Source: Phoronis australis (lineage: Eukaryota > Phoronida > Phoronidae). Taken from it: 64,000 nucleotides of DNA. This document shows positions 48,701 through 61,700 of this stretch, one piece after another (positions within the stretch are counted from its first letter, which is position 1; each line of letters starts with the position of its first letter). The DNA lies in the NCBI GenBank assembly GCA_002633005.1, contig NMRA01000052.1, positions 857,235 to 921,234 on the forward strand, given 5' to 3'. The translations under genes and the position numbers were made by a program. A model generated the notes under the pieces. The model had not been told where the DNA came from. It searched no databases and worked only from the letters and a program-made list of their open reading frames with translations.

Positions 48701-51700
48701 AACGAAATTTAAGTCTCTGCAGAAATGCCCTACGCGAATTGTTAAATGACTTTACTGGGGATACAAATGTGGTTCATGGTAGTATTTGTTTATGGGCACA
48801 GACTATTAGAAAAAATGGACAAATGATCGGCGTATTTTTGATGATATAATTATTAGAGCGTTAACGTAAATTTGTGTCACCTTGAAAAGCATTGTTTTTC
48901 AAACATTATTTCACCCAACACAATCACAAACATTTTAAGTCTGGTCTACACACCACCTGTTGGCCACATCAAGTGACCTAATGAAAAATGTGGCCAATAG
49001 GTGGCGTGCAGACCAGACTTAACATTCTGTGATCTATATTTCCACACCCGTTTAGGAATTACATATATGTTACCAGTAACAGTAAATGACAACCAAACAA
49101 AGTAGTTCATTGAAAAGTCACTGATAACACCGCAGCAAAGTCTGATGATGAGCTATGAGGTGAAGCGATAACAAGACAAAAACATAACGAAACATCCAGG
49201 GAAGATTAGGGATTACAGAAAATACGGAATGTCTTACCTATGGTCATCATCGACACTGGAATAGCCATTATCATCCCAACACATATGGTACACCCCACTA
49301 CAAACAGACATAACAGATTAATGAAACCTGCACTTTTGTGGCAAACGTAAAATGAAACTTCCATTTTAGCTGGCTTACAACTGTTTGCCATTACCTGAAT
49401 TTTTTTCAGTTCAAGTAATTTTACACATTAGACAATGAAAAAAATTTTTGAACAGCAACCGGGCTTCGTTCCACAGACCTAAGACATTAGCGAAGCACTT
49501 GTGGCAGGAAATAGTGAGTTCTAACCCATAATGCAATATTCACATCTCACCAACCAATCACTTCAGGGATTGGGGTACGCCAATATGGAGATGAGGCAGT
49601 GAGGCCTAGTGGGTTGAGTGTCCGACTCCTGTTTGCACAGCCATGGGCTCAGATCACGGTGGACGCCACAGCTAGAACCTTATATCATCTGAAGCTCCTC
49701 AGTTGAGTTTTAATTTGTGTGTATATGTGTTTTTTATAGATATTAACACAAAAACAGTTTCAGGTGTCTAGCACAGTGGGCTTGGCTGAACGGCCTGCGC
49801 ACGTCTGAAAGGTATCGGACTAGCTGTACTAGTTTTTATTCTTATAGCACAATCTCAAGCAGTCAAGGAACCCTCGTCTTTCACTCACGTCATTCTGTCA
49901 AGTCTTGCATGAACTGTTTTGACAAAGTTTATTACATCAACCAAGTGCAGGAACAGGAATGCAATAATCAGAAAAAAAAAAACAAAACAAAACAATGACT
50001 TTCTCTATAAACAGTCGGGTATCAATTTACAATAGTCAACAATTTTCTCCAGGTTGTGACACCCACCCATTTCAAGCAGGAATAATTGAAAATTGGGTTT
50101 AGCATCTTACAACTGTAGCCCACAACAATGACCATTAAATTACGAAACAGCTTTCAGTCTTCTGGCTGTGTCTCCAAACAGGGCAGTAGACACGCTCAAC
50201 TAAAGAGGTGCATTATTCTTGCGTGATCTTGCTTTTTGCAACTTCCTTGCATTTACAGAACGCGTCCCCAGACAACTTTTGGGACAATATAATACTTTTT
50301 TGTAGCAGACAGTGTGAACCTGTCTAAAACAACCACTACCTAATGGCCTTCGATATTAGGAACACATAAAAACATTAATTCCTTCTATTGTTTTCTATCA
50401 CAGCAAATCTTATTTTGAGCAAACGGAAGCGATGATGTTCACGGTAACTTTTTGCTTGAACCATCATATTATAGTGTCCCAGACATTGACCAGAGCACAA
50501 AGGCCTTTACAGATCCTCTATACTACGTCAAGAATGGAAAACAATACGAAAAACACTTGAAACTATAGAACTTGACATTTTTAACGATAGAGAGGGATGT
50601 CATAAGTGCAAAGGACTACAGGAAGTCGTTCAGTGCATTTCCAAGCAATAGGAGACAACCAAAAGTATACTGCACAAACCTTTACTCAGAAATACACAAG
50701 CATTAAATTTCCATGCCTGCAAAAGGACTAATGCGAGCTGTGGAAGACTTAATTCCCAAGATTCCTTGTTCCATAGATGCATTTCAAGAACCGTAAAAAG
50801 GATCGTAAAAACAAAACAAAGTCAGACTTACATGTACCAAGAACGAGTATGATGAGCTTCTTGAAAAATTCTGCAAGACTGCTAGATTGCCGCCTGGTTT
50901 CTTGTAGCTGCCCGAATACAGACTCGTAAGAAGGTGGTGGACCTAGGCAAAAGATAAACTATAGGCAATCATTCAAGAAAAATGAACAAAATGTAATCTA
51001 AAATCAATGACCCATCACTTGTACCAAACTATTGTTAAGACTACATATTTCTACTGTGAACTTTAAAGTGAAGGAAATCTAAACTGAACAACTGCAAGTA
51101 GGAATTCCACCTTATCTGGACTTGCAAATCTTAATCAAAATAACACATAAGCCCTGAGTACCCATTACAAATTTTGCATGCAGATAATTATTCACCGCAA
51201 CAGTATTCGATTTATACCAAATCTAAAGCTACCAGCATTATGTAGATTTGACTTGGACATTGAGGGACCAATAAATCTACATTACAAAACTTTACGAGAA
51301 GGCAAGGTCCTGTGGAAAGTAGATATGGAATTCCGGGTCGGAAACACCTATCAGGTTCCAAGCCCGTTGTATCGGACTCCAGGTCCTGTATTCTTGTTAG
51401 CCTACCCCTAGGACCACAAGAAGCAACGACTACCAAATCTGATTCAACTGACTTGTCATTTTTCGAAATGATTGGTGGAGGATTTTCTTAGTCGCCGCAG
51501 ACAGAGAGTGGCAGGGTCCCGGTGTCCTTGTCGGCATTCATCTTAATCTCCGGACACCATGGAGTCCAGGGTGTTGTACCTCAGACGGTACAGGGTGTGA
51601 ATTAACAAGACCACAAGTACACAGACCAGTGGATGAGCAAGCAAAATTGGGTCGCCGCAAGTTAAATCTTTTTTAGGTTTACATCTGGGGTAAAGCTCGT

Positions 51701-54700
51701 AACGCTAGAACTTCGCTAAAAAGCAAGAATTCATGAAATTACGTGATGTATTGAGTTTTTTAATTGAAAGCGTGATTTTGGCTACATTTTTGTATTTCCC
51801 AAGACAGCTACTGAACTCTACCCTAGTCTGCGACTAGGGGCACAAGGGTGAGAATCTCACGAACACGCGAGACTGAAGACGTCGAGACGTTTGGTGAGGC
51901 ATTGCAAACGAAGCACACGATCACGCTATCTTCTTTAGCGAGATTCTTGAATCTGTGATGCTTATCAGAGAGCAACAAACAAATTGTAAGGGTAGTGAAC
52001 CGTGGTTACGTGGATGTACATTAGTTTTTGATATGTGTTATAGCACACCGGCGCTTACACAACATAGGACAGGGATGCAATGTCTCTGTAACAATTGCGT
52101 GTGCGCCGCGCCCCTTTCTGAGTGCTGGGCCTTGCACTACGTTTGATTTTTAACCAGCTTTACTTTGGCTCCGTCTCACTCGGCTGCTGCTGTTCACTAT
52201 CTACATTACTTTGAACGCGCGATATCCTACGGACAGACTTAGCTGTGGCCTATTGTGAATGGGGGCCTAAACAAAAAATATTTCTCATCACGTCAAGAAT
52301 AAAATCCGGACACGTCGTCGGGAGATTTTAGCCACTAACAAGGGCATTTGCAAAGGCCAGGACGTTTTAAAAATAAAAACGTTTTGTAAACACGCAAGTT
52401 GATGTCAGGCGCGCAAGTTCAATGCCACAGTCGGAAGTCGAACAACACGGTCTAATTAAACCAGAGCACATGTTACGCTACAACGAAAAACTGCAGCCTT
52501 CGGTGTATTTCCCATTTGTATTTTCATCAGAAATTTTCGTCATGCGGGACTCGGTGACTCTTTTCATAGCTAAAGCGCCAAACACAAGCTAAACGCAAGA
52601 CAATCGAGTAACGGTCATGACATCGTCAAGACAAGGTAAAAATTACAAAGCCCGTTACACCAATTCTCAGATTCAAGCCTTACTAGAGTAGTAATCATCC
52701 GTTGAACGCTTTAGTAACACGGGAGTTGCGTCGATCCCAAATTAGCGTTTCTAAAATTTTCCTTGTCTGAAAGTCGCGGGGCAAAAATCCGACGTTTATG
52801 ACACTGTCCGAAGTTCGAAGATTATTGAAAAACAGTTTTTGGACCTTGTACGAATTTCGTGGACTATGAAAAACTCATTTCGGAAATATTTATTCTTGGT
52901 CGAAAATGGCGGGCCGTCCGAAAATCACGCGACTTTACCGTATGTATCAACATACAAGCATGTGAGACTTACCAACAGTCTGGTTATATGTAGGTGGCGC
53001 AGTGTCGGTACCACCATAGTTCGTTGTGTAGGCTGGCGGTGGTTCATTAGGCTGTAAAAACAAACATATTATTCCCACTAGAGCTTTAGTCTAGAAGTAA
53101 CTAACATACCATAAATGTTTGACAAAGTCTGAGGGCTTAACTCCTGCAAAGAAACCAAGGAGAACTTTCCCAGTGTTCTCAAACCAAAAGGTTAAAAAAC
53201 CTGAGTCTTGACAGAATAGGCATAAAACATGTTATTCAAATGTTGACGGGTTATGGTAACCTTGCCCAACACAAACACATCACTGGGAATATGGCCGCCG
53301 GGAGGCCAGTGTGTCCCGGCTGAGTGTGGTACTGACTTTGAAATCCCTAAACACCAGTTCGAGTCCCCTGCACAGTTTTGATAGGTTAAGGAGCAAGCCA
53401 TTAGATGGCACCATTACATGCAGGCCTACAATATGGAAAGTCCGTTCATTTTCTTAAAGGAGATGGGGAGACTTGAAAACTTTCTTCACAAACAGCTTGT
53501 TGGTTGGTAACAGGGTTCTCGTGAGTTTCAGCTCAGGTGTGTGTGTACGGGGTCCAATGATGAAGCCTGCGCACGTTTGAAGCACCACATAAGACAACAC
53601 AGTGAAACCAACCCCATTGATTAGGAAAAGGTGCATTTATTATCTTTCAAATATTCACAAAATTACGTTCAGGAACAAAACCCTTAACTCCGGGACAAAG
53701 GCGAGTTCTATCGCTGTGTAATCTGGATGGCCCCATTATTCTTTGAACCTCGTATTTTGCACAACGACTTGCTTGGTTTTGAGAATTGCAACAGGTGGCA
53801 AAAGCGTAGTTGGTATGACCACATACGGTTGTCAAAAACAACTTAATTTCTATCTAAATTAAGACCTAAGAGCAATCTCACTGTGATCATGAAACAATCT
53901 TTTCTGAAATTTCGTCTTCTGTCTTAACTTAGCCTGAATTTTGATCTTAACTTAGACACTTTTTTGTTTTCAAGTCTCTTTTCATGTATCATGCGCCATA
54001 AGTACATTTGGAGGTGGCTCTAAAAGTAGGCCAGTGCAGGCCTGTCTTTGGAAAACACTCTGTGAGCTGTTTGCAAAAAGTTGCAGTACTGTCAAGACAG
54101 CATGCACTGGGATATATTAAATCAGGCACCTGTCTCATAAATTTGGCAAGATATTGTCAAGGCAATGAAGAGCAACGTGACGTTTTGATGTACTCATGTT
54201 CATTGCAATACACTTATCAGATGCATCAGGAAGTCCTGCCTGGATGCAGGCAGTACACTAGTCATGTCTCAAATACAATTCTAAAATTCAGGATGTTGCT
54301 ATTCATACTAAGTGCAACATCCCCTGGTGAGTAAATTGAAGTTTAATTATAGCATGAAACTTATAAGCACCATTTGCAATGTAGTCAAGATGCATATCAA
54401 TGCTTTTAACTGATAGTGGCAACCTGGTGTTAAATGGATACTAGATATTTCAGGTCGCCTACAACACAAATGGAGATTCAACTCAGTAAAATTTTAGCAA
54501 TATTTTACAGTCTTCATGCCATCAGCTTACCATTGTGGTGTACCAACCTATTTAAATGGCTGGGATGAAAAAGTCAGCATTGAAAAAATATCCAGGAATG
54601 AAAGAAATAACCATTCGTCTCAGTCAACTCTGTAAGTGTTATTCTTCCAACAAAATTTGAGATTGGAATCACTATCATCCTTTGTCACACTAAAACAGAA

Positions 54701-57643
54701 ACAACACAACATACAGATGCCACTAGGTAGCGCCACAGTGTTGGGACTCGTCCAAAAATTAATGTTAGCATTGGTTTTCCAATAAGAACACATTCACTAA
54801 TTTTCAAAATTATTATTCGAGTAGTAATGATGGATTGAGAAATGAGTACCAAAACAGACAGGAAAATGTTAAAAATGGCCCCTCAGTGGCACAGAATGTC
54901 GAGTCCATCCGAAAAAGAGAAGCCAGTGTTGCCTCCTTAATACACACCTATCTGCCAAATTTATGAAAATCTGCCCAGGAATTCCGAAGATCATACAGAA
55001 AAATATAAAAAATAACATTGCCTAAAGGGTCACAATGGTAGTTGAATCCTTCTGAAAGTCTCGAGGTCATAGCTTGTACCAAATTTTAGAAATAGGTAAT
55101 ATTGGTCATCCCAAATTTAGGAACTATGATCAATGACAAATGATCACTCATCTCGATGTTACACACTGCTAGGACGTATGAAAAGGCTGTTGGCAGCTCA
55201 TTTCAAAGATTTGATGAACTGACAAGTATATTTCCAGACTCAGTATAAAGCACAGTGACCTAAGAAATATAATGAAGGGCAATATATGGAATTAAGAAAA
55301 TTCAATTTGAGCTTGAATTTCTGTGTCCCAAATTTTAGAGACTGTCTCAAACTTAAGAATTTTTACCATAAGTGTATTTTTGCTTTGTCGGTGGTTAGTC
55401 GTTAGTGGCCAGTGCCTTTGCTGGACACTCAGTCATATAAATCTGTTATTTGTCACATGAAAATGAACTCGAGTTTCTCTCAGCAAGAGTGGGAATTTAA
55501 TTTTAGACTTACCAAGAATCTGTCAATGGTCAACCACATGTATTTTAGGATAGAATTTATCCGAAAATGCAAAATCATTTACATGGTCAAATTTAGTCAA
55601 ATTTAAATATTAATTACTTATAATAATAAAATTATCAACATGTCTCTAAGTATAGACTATAAAATTGATGGCAATAGTCACTTTTTGTTTCAGGTGTTGC
55701 ATATCAGTGGGAGGTGATCACTACAACTCGCGACAATTTAGTTAATTTCCACGTGAAAGCAAATGTATGTTGCCATAATAGTATTTAGGGGTGTGTTATT
55801 GTCTGCTAATGAATCTAGATTAGGGTAAAACTTGGATGTTCACTTTACTGACACGACTTTCTTGTGAATTCAAAAAGGTTTTCTCTTTAATGACAACCAT
55901 AGGTAATATTTCACTACATTTTTTGCCACTGGCAGAGAGGTATTAGGACAAGTTTGATAAGGCAAGTCGCCCCCTAGTGTTGCTCAGGCAGGTTGCACAA
56001 TAGAGGTTGTGACATACTGACAAAGGAATAAGCAGTGTAAAAGCATGTTATTTCTATGTTCTTCTGTTTGTTAACAGACTTTTGCCATTCAAACAATGAA
56101 AAATTTCAATTTTCAATGACAAGTATAACTTTTATTACTCTCGCCCATCTCTATTTTTCTAATTTTCAAACAAAAGAAGCCTCTCACAAAAGTTTAGGTG
56201 ATGTCGCAGAATGTGTTATTGTGTTTTTGCTTCATTCAGTTTAGTCATCGTATTACATCACCAGGCCTCCATGCAGCATATGTACTAATCTGGACGCCCT
56301 GGCAAGGACGCCCAATGTATCATTTGGACGCCCCATGTCAATCAGAATTTCTCCAGTTAGGACTCCCACATTGTAAGGCTCCTGTTAATGAGTAGCTTTG
56401 ATCTGTATAAAAGCTAGTTATGATGATATGATAAACTTTACTACAACAATTTGACTTAAGATCACCAAAAACATAGTGCACTCATTGTTCAACCAATATC
56501 TGCATTATTTGTTTGGTAAGCTACTTGGCTGTATTCGTAAATTTAGACGTAAAAGTTTTGGTCCACGCACTGTTTTTAGTAAAAAAGCTCACAACCGGGG
56601 AGCTGTTTTAGTAAACTTAGATGTAAAAACCTTGGTCTACGGATGTTTTTTAAAAACTTCACTGTGTGCGTGAGGGGGGGATTACTGGTGAAATGGGGTG
56701 GCGGGTGGGGGTAACGCGCCACTGGAATCATGGACGCCCTGGAATATTGGAAACCCCATTTTGGACACCCTATTTTCGAAATCCTGGATGAAGCCCTGTA
56801 CATCAGTTACTGCTGTTGTTTATCAACACTTTCTTAGAGTAGAGGATGAGTAATACTTCCTATTCCTAGAACTGTTTGTCAGCATAGTGCATCCTCATTT
56901 GTTTGTCTTATTTGATTGGTTAATTCGTGTTTCCCTATAGTCTCTATATATATTGCTTTCATTTGTATTTCATTTAGTAGCTTTAGTAGTTTTACCAGTT
57001 GTTTCTCCGCATTGAGAGTCGTTCTCCTCATGTAACGTTTGCAGTCTTCAACATACTACATTCAAGACTCATCTCTTGTTCTTGCCTACGGACTACCTCT
57101 GCGTACAATAGCCAAACCGCATTTTTCCCATACGCCACAGGTAAAGTGGTAAGTACCCATTCACTATTCAGTATTGTAATTCCAACCAATAAGAAGCATT
57201 CATAGTTGACGATTTGGGAAATTCGAGCAAAAGAGTCGAGTGTGTCACTTATGTATTTCATGAATTAGCACAATTTTTATTTTTCATTATATTTGACCAT
57301 CGTTGTGGAGTGGAATCCAGGTAATATTCGTAAGCAATTTTACAGATGGCTACCTTGTTGAAGTTGTTCTCTGAGTGATGGCTGTGATCAGTTCTTCTTT
57401 CACTTTTACTTTCTGGTTTACTTTTGTCGTTTTCAATGAATTCACAGAGTGGCACTCAGACTAGGAACCAATATTGGTTCCTAGACTCAGGTCAAGAAAT
57501 GATGTGAGCGAAGTCCCATACTGTCTCCATAGAGACACAGAGTACCATTAATTAAAGCTCTGTTTGCAAGTCCTGTTCTGGTACCTATTGCACTGAAATA
57601 TTACCTGAGGCTGCGGTGGTGCATTTTGCTTCTCAACGTCCAT
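45771..57643 (-). CDS. TMEM272: TMEM272-like four-pass membrane protein with PPxY motifs
   Basis: Six phase-consistent exons: 57643-57605 (ATG), 53051-52973, 50942-50832, 49297-49238, 47553-47350, 45961-45771 (TAA). The 227-residue product has a Pro-rich N-terminus with PPAY (18-21), PPTY (32-35) and PPSY (42-45), then ESVFGQL and EFFKKL. Hydrophobic segments lie at about 68-97, 108-126, 151-168 and 190-216. ERYIPIYLIVGGVFGVIKNI resembles the family core found in TMEM272-like proteins. The segment before the last membrane span has several Cys (EVCYDDPLSSCYCHP) and the last span ends LCCCICCAGIC, a likely palmitoylation cluster. PPxY motifs bind WW domains of NEDD4-type ubiquitin ligases, so regulated turnover or sorting is inferred. 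The molecular function of the family is not established. The gene diverges from APAF1. Introns hold two SINEs and several repeat elements. Confidence 0.9.
47640..48480. repeat. Internally repeated dispersed element (about 130-170-bp units)
   Basis: AAAATTGCCACTAGG-type motifs followed by a CACACCAGTAGTC-type motif, and CAAATTTTATGAAAAT followed by GAAGATACAGAG, recur four or more times. The element ends in a GACGGACGGACGG run and the short palindrome-like CACATAGAAATATGTG (48449-48464). A second locus with the same motifs is at 54710-55060. It lies in intron 4 of the TMEM272-like gene. Confidence 0.7.
48925..49034. mobile_element. Short foldback element with 34-bp arms
   Basis: Arms 48936-48969 and 48988-49021 are inverted copies with 3 mismatches in 34, around an 18-base loop; weaker pairing extends outward. 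Arm core: AAGTCTGGTCTGCACGCCAC. One arm also occurs alone at about 36318-36357. Confidence 0.8.
49590..49850 (+). mobile_element. SINE copy 3, diverged
   Basis: Head GAGGCCTAGTGGGTTGAGTG (A-box region), then GGGCTCAGATCACGG in place of the B box, a TTTGTGTGTATATG body and the family tail CGGCCTGCGCACGTCTG, followed by a T-rich end. It has the same layout as the copies at 361 and 28769 but in the plus orientation. Borders are approximate; no exact target duplication was found. In intron 3 of the TMEM272-like gene. Confidence 0.65.
51688..51824. mobile_element. MITE family B copy 3
   Basis: The left end GGGTAAAGCTCGTAACGCTA and the inverse of the right end, AGGGTAGAGTTCAGTAGCTG, are family B termini. 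The interior CGCTAAAAAGCAAGAATTCA matches the other copies. Located in intron 2 of the TMEM272-like gene. Confidence 0.65.
53290..53600 (+). mobile_element. SINE copy 4, interrupted or diverged
   Basis: GAGGCCAGTGTGTCCCGGCT and AGTTCGAGTCCCC look like A- and B-box regions, and AAGCCTGCGCACGTTTGAAG is the family tail about 200 bases later. The middle is longer than in other copies, so an insertion or rearrangement is likely. In intron 1 of the TMEM272-like gene. Confidence 0.5.
53601..57604 (-). other. Rest of intron 1 of the TMEM272-like gene
   Basis: Contains the repeat locus at 54710-55060. The 108-codon frame at 54008-54334 has no recognised similarity. Nothing else is supported. Confidence 0.45.
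54710..55060. repeat. Second locus of the internally repeated element
   Basis: GCCACTAGGTAGCGCCACAG, CCAAATTTATGAAAATCTGC and GAAGATCATACAGA are diverged versions of motifs in the element at 47640-48480, in the same order and strand. Confidence 0.6.
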
Positions 57644-58707
57644 TTCTTCGTGTTTGGGCTTATAAGTCTTTATCTAAACACCAGGTGGCAATAATCGCAA
57701 TCTTACCGGACAATAGTTGATCTTACCGACGAAAAGGCATCACATTCTACCAGTTTTATTCCCTTTTAAGAGCAGTCTCTTACTCGTCTAGAAATGTAAT
57801 TCAAACTGTTTATAATAATTCAGTATGAAGAGCATAATACTTTGTTGCTATATTATATTTAGTTCACCCTGTTATTGCCTACGCACAAACTTGGGTTTTC
57901 TACAGTGAATCACTTCCGAGTTTATATATTTTATCTTTGTTTTGATCGTTGATGCTACGCAGTGAAGTTTAAGTGAAAATTATGGTTACCGAATAAACGC
58001 CGTAAGTGATGTAAAGCTGTTGTAAGCACCTGTTTTATTACTGTTTCGTTTATCTACGTCTCTAACTATGTGTTTGCCTGGCTAGATGACATAATCATTT
58101 TACAATACAACCTTGAGCCGAGGTTCAACGACCTCAGCTTCCTAAGTCAAGAGTGAAAGTTAACTGTGTAAGTAACTAAGCGAAATGCAGTAGTTGCCGT
58201 GTTATGTGTGGTCAGCATCCATTGATTTTATGTGAACCTTAAATAGTTAAACAAACTCTAAAATTTTCTCCATCATGTAAAATGAGTAGTGCCAGGTATA
58301 GCTGCTTTGTGCACTAATCTAATCAATTATTGTTCACAATTCAACATTTGAATTTGTATGAACTTATTATTAGTGCTTTATGAATGCCCACTGAACTAAA
58401 TCCTTTGACATTATGATCCAAAAAACAAGCTAAAACAAAACGTGATTCTAGTAAACAAGATATTATTTTTTATCTATCATAAACAATGTTTGATAAAACA
58501 TGGTTTAGAAGTCAACTTGTTTGAAAAACTGAGTTTCCAATTTTTTGATGTGTATAACCCTGTGACTGCATGGGTACCTTGTCTTGTATTATTTGAATTA
58601 AGAATATTAAAGTTGCTTTGTACTTTACATAATGCACAATTTTACTCAGGTTGTACTTGCGTGAGTTTCCACCTACATGTTGATATCCAGAGTGCTGCCG
58701 TTCGGTG
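57644..58707. promoter_or_regulatory. Divergent intergenic region between TMEM272-like and APAF1 genes
   Basis: The two start codons point away from each other across 1064 bases. The region is AT-rich, with no obvious CpG island, TATA box or repeat that I could fix. Transcription starts for both genes, and possibly 5' untranslated exons, should lie here or just outside. Confidence 0.4.
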
Positions 58708-61700
58708 ATGGACGAACAGTCAAGATTGAGTCTCCAGCTCAACAGGGTTCTGCTTGTTGAGTCTGTTGACGTAGACCTGGTCAAGGATTATCTTTTCCAG
58801 GAAGGAATACTGAGGAAGGATGATTTGGAACAACTGGATCACGAGGTTTGTTTACATCATTGGAGTATAGGGTAGTCGGTCCATAGATGTTCTGGCATGA
58901 GATTTGGGCTATCCTATGACAAGAAAATCCAGTGAATTATTATTAGATTTTCTCAACAAGGGAATTACACTTATACATTAATGTACACCAGGGCCACTAC
59001 CCCCTCTTCATGTCAAAAAATATCATGAGGTTTGGGTTCAGTGTTCTTCATTTCATTCATCAGACCTGTTTTGTGTGCCCACCCCCCCCCCCTCCCCCTC
59101 CCATCAAATACATTCATTCACACTGAACCTGACTACTCACAATTCCTTTAAATTACAGGTAGCACTTTACGAACAAAGAAATAATACCACTCTCAAAGAT
59201 TTAGATTGCACTTCAGCAAACACCCCAGCACAAACAACAAACAAGACACAAGTGAATGCACAAATCTTATTAACTTGAAACTACAGCTTATTCATGAATA
59301 CCCCATACAACGTCATAGGTCACACCCTACCTGACTAGAGACATACAGTATAATGCTGCCATCTGTTGATCTGTTACCAATATGCTCAACACTAGTTTAA
59401 AACTGGTGTCATCTTATTACTTAGATGAAAAGTGGTTTCTGGGATTTGGATGAACTGGCAATTATTGCTTGATACCATACTCAGCATATTAAAGGACTTA
59501 CTTGCCTTGACAAGTCAACTGGGAGAGCCTGGTCTGATCTCTAATTTGAGTAGGGAACAAGTTGAGACTAATTTCACAATGGTCAGTGGCTTGAATCAAA
59601 AATTATTTTTGACAATGGTAAGCTTATAACAGCTTTATTTGTCCTTTTCCTGAAAATGCCCTTGTCCTGGAATTCAGCAAAATTGCTAAAAAACTACACT
59701 ATTTCCGCTGCAAAGCTGTAAATCCCTCAATTACTTTATCAGTCTCACTTACATGCTTTTGTTTTGTCACATATTTTCCCGCGAGTCACTTTTTATACAT
59801 GTCGACTACTTTTCAAATTTGTTGTTTTAATGCCAGAAAACAGGTACTGGCCAGTGGGTCTCTGATTAGCTGGTTTAAAAACAATGCTGTAATACAGCCG
59901 GTAAAGTTGTTATTATTTCTAAAGCATGGCTGGTAATGCCTTGCTGCTTAGGGGGATGTCCCAAAAATAAACTTTTCTTGGCTTTAAGGTAAGAAAAGAA
60001 GGCCACGAAGTAGCTATGTCAATATCTTTGTCACTATCGTACACATTTTCTGAGGAAGGAAAAAAGTTAAGCCGTGCATTTGTGAATAGCGTATACTTGC
60101 CTGCCACCATTCTGTGGACATTGTTAAAAAATATGAGCAGAGCCGCAGAAATCACTCGCATTATATCCAGGCTCTCATTCACTCCCTCGCATACATTCAC
60201 TAGTAAGACGTTGTTTAGTGAAGAAATTTTAAACTTTATGAATATATAAATTCTGTCCTGCTGGTAAAGTTATTTCAGCTTTGTTGGGGAAATATAACTG
60301 ATATTGTTAATGCCCACTATAATCTGTGTTAACTTCACAACTAATTACTTTATTTGTATGTTTTCAGGCAGTTTCTAGTAAGAAGGTGGCCAAGATAATT
60401 GACATTCTACCATCGAGAGGTCCACAGGCATTTTCGATCTTTGTAGATGCTCTTAAACATGCTGACTACGAATTTCTTGTCAACAGCTTACAAAATGTCC
60501 AGTTGAATCCATCGAGGCAGAGAAGCCTGAGTCTGCCTGAAATACAGGTATTAAAGAACACTTTCATAACTTGTCTTCATTTGTGGAGTTGGAGCTTTAA
60601 TCGAATTCTTGCGTAAAGTTGGAAAGAGGTTTTTTATTCTCTTCTATATCTGTTAAAAGATAGTTCATTTTAGACATTTGGGAAAGATATTTGCTAAATG
60701 TTGTGTTATTTTCAATTGCTTAAAAATGTGGAGATTTGGTTTCATTGCTCTTGGAAGTGTAGAGTTGACCACTCACCAACTTATGGTGATTAGCTGCACC
60801 AAGTCTTGTGAGACGTCAAATCCTGGAAAGGAGAAACATTGTCAGCTACAAAAATATTAGTTGTTGTCTGAACAAGTAGAATTTTCCTCTGTTACTTTAC
60901 ATTTTAAACTTGTATTCTCCTTACTACTGTGTTGCAGGCTATTCTTTTGGACGGTGCTGTGCCGCCGAGGCCAAACGTGTTTATCAGTCGCGAGGATGTA
61001 CTAGTCAGGATCAAGAATGAGCTGGTAAAGATCAGGGACACGCCAGGCTGGGTCGTCATCCATGGCATGGGTGGTATTGGAAAGTCAGTGCTGGCTGCGG
61101 AGTCAGTGCGAGACATCCGCGTCCTGTCGCACTACTTTCCTGGTGGCGTGTTTTGGATCAGCATCGGTCAGGTGGACAGGCAGAAACTGCTCTTTAAGAT
61201 GCAGAATCTTTTGGCGCGGCTTGAGAAGAATGGCAAGAGTCCGCCGCACAATGTAGAGGAGGCTAGAGACAAGCTGCGCAGTGTCTTTGCACACGAATAC
61301 CCTCGCTCGTTGTTGATTCTTGATGATGTGTGGGACAGTGCAACCACGAAGGCATTTGATATACAATGCCGAGTTTTGGTGACAACACGCGATGCCAGTG
61401 TCACAGATCGTGTAAGAGGGCAAGTGTTCAAAATAGATGTGTCCGAAGGCTTTACACGTGAGCAGTCTCGGGAGATCCTATCGAACTGGACAGACATGGA
61501 CATCGACCAGCTGCCAAAGGAGGCGGAGACAATCTACTCCGAGGTGAAAGGTTCACCATTTGCCATATCAATGATTGGTGCATTGCTCAGAGACCACCCC
61601 CAGAGGTGGGAGTATTACACGAAGCTGCTGCGGAAACGGAAAGTCGGGCGGCTGCGAAAAGCCTCTTCTTACGAGTATGAGACATTAACGGAAGCTGTGA

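Noticed and set aside
48640-48849. 69-codon frame with helix-like composition (RELGTWFAAASRERN)
   Set aside because: It lies in an intron of the TMEM272-like gene on the opposite strand with no matching exons or recognised family; possibly a repeat remnant.
54008-54334. 108-codon open frame
   Set aside because: Intronic, no recognised similarity, no supporting splice structure.
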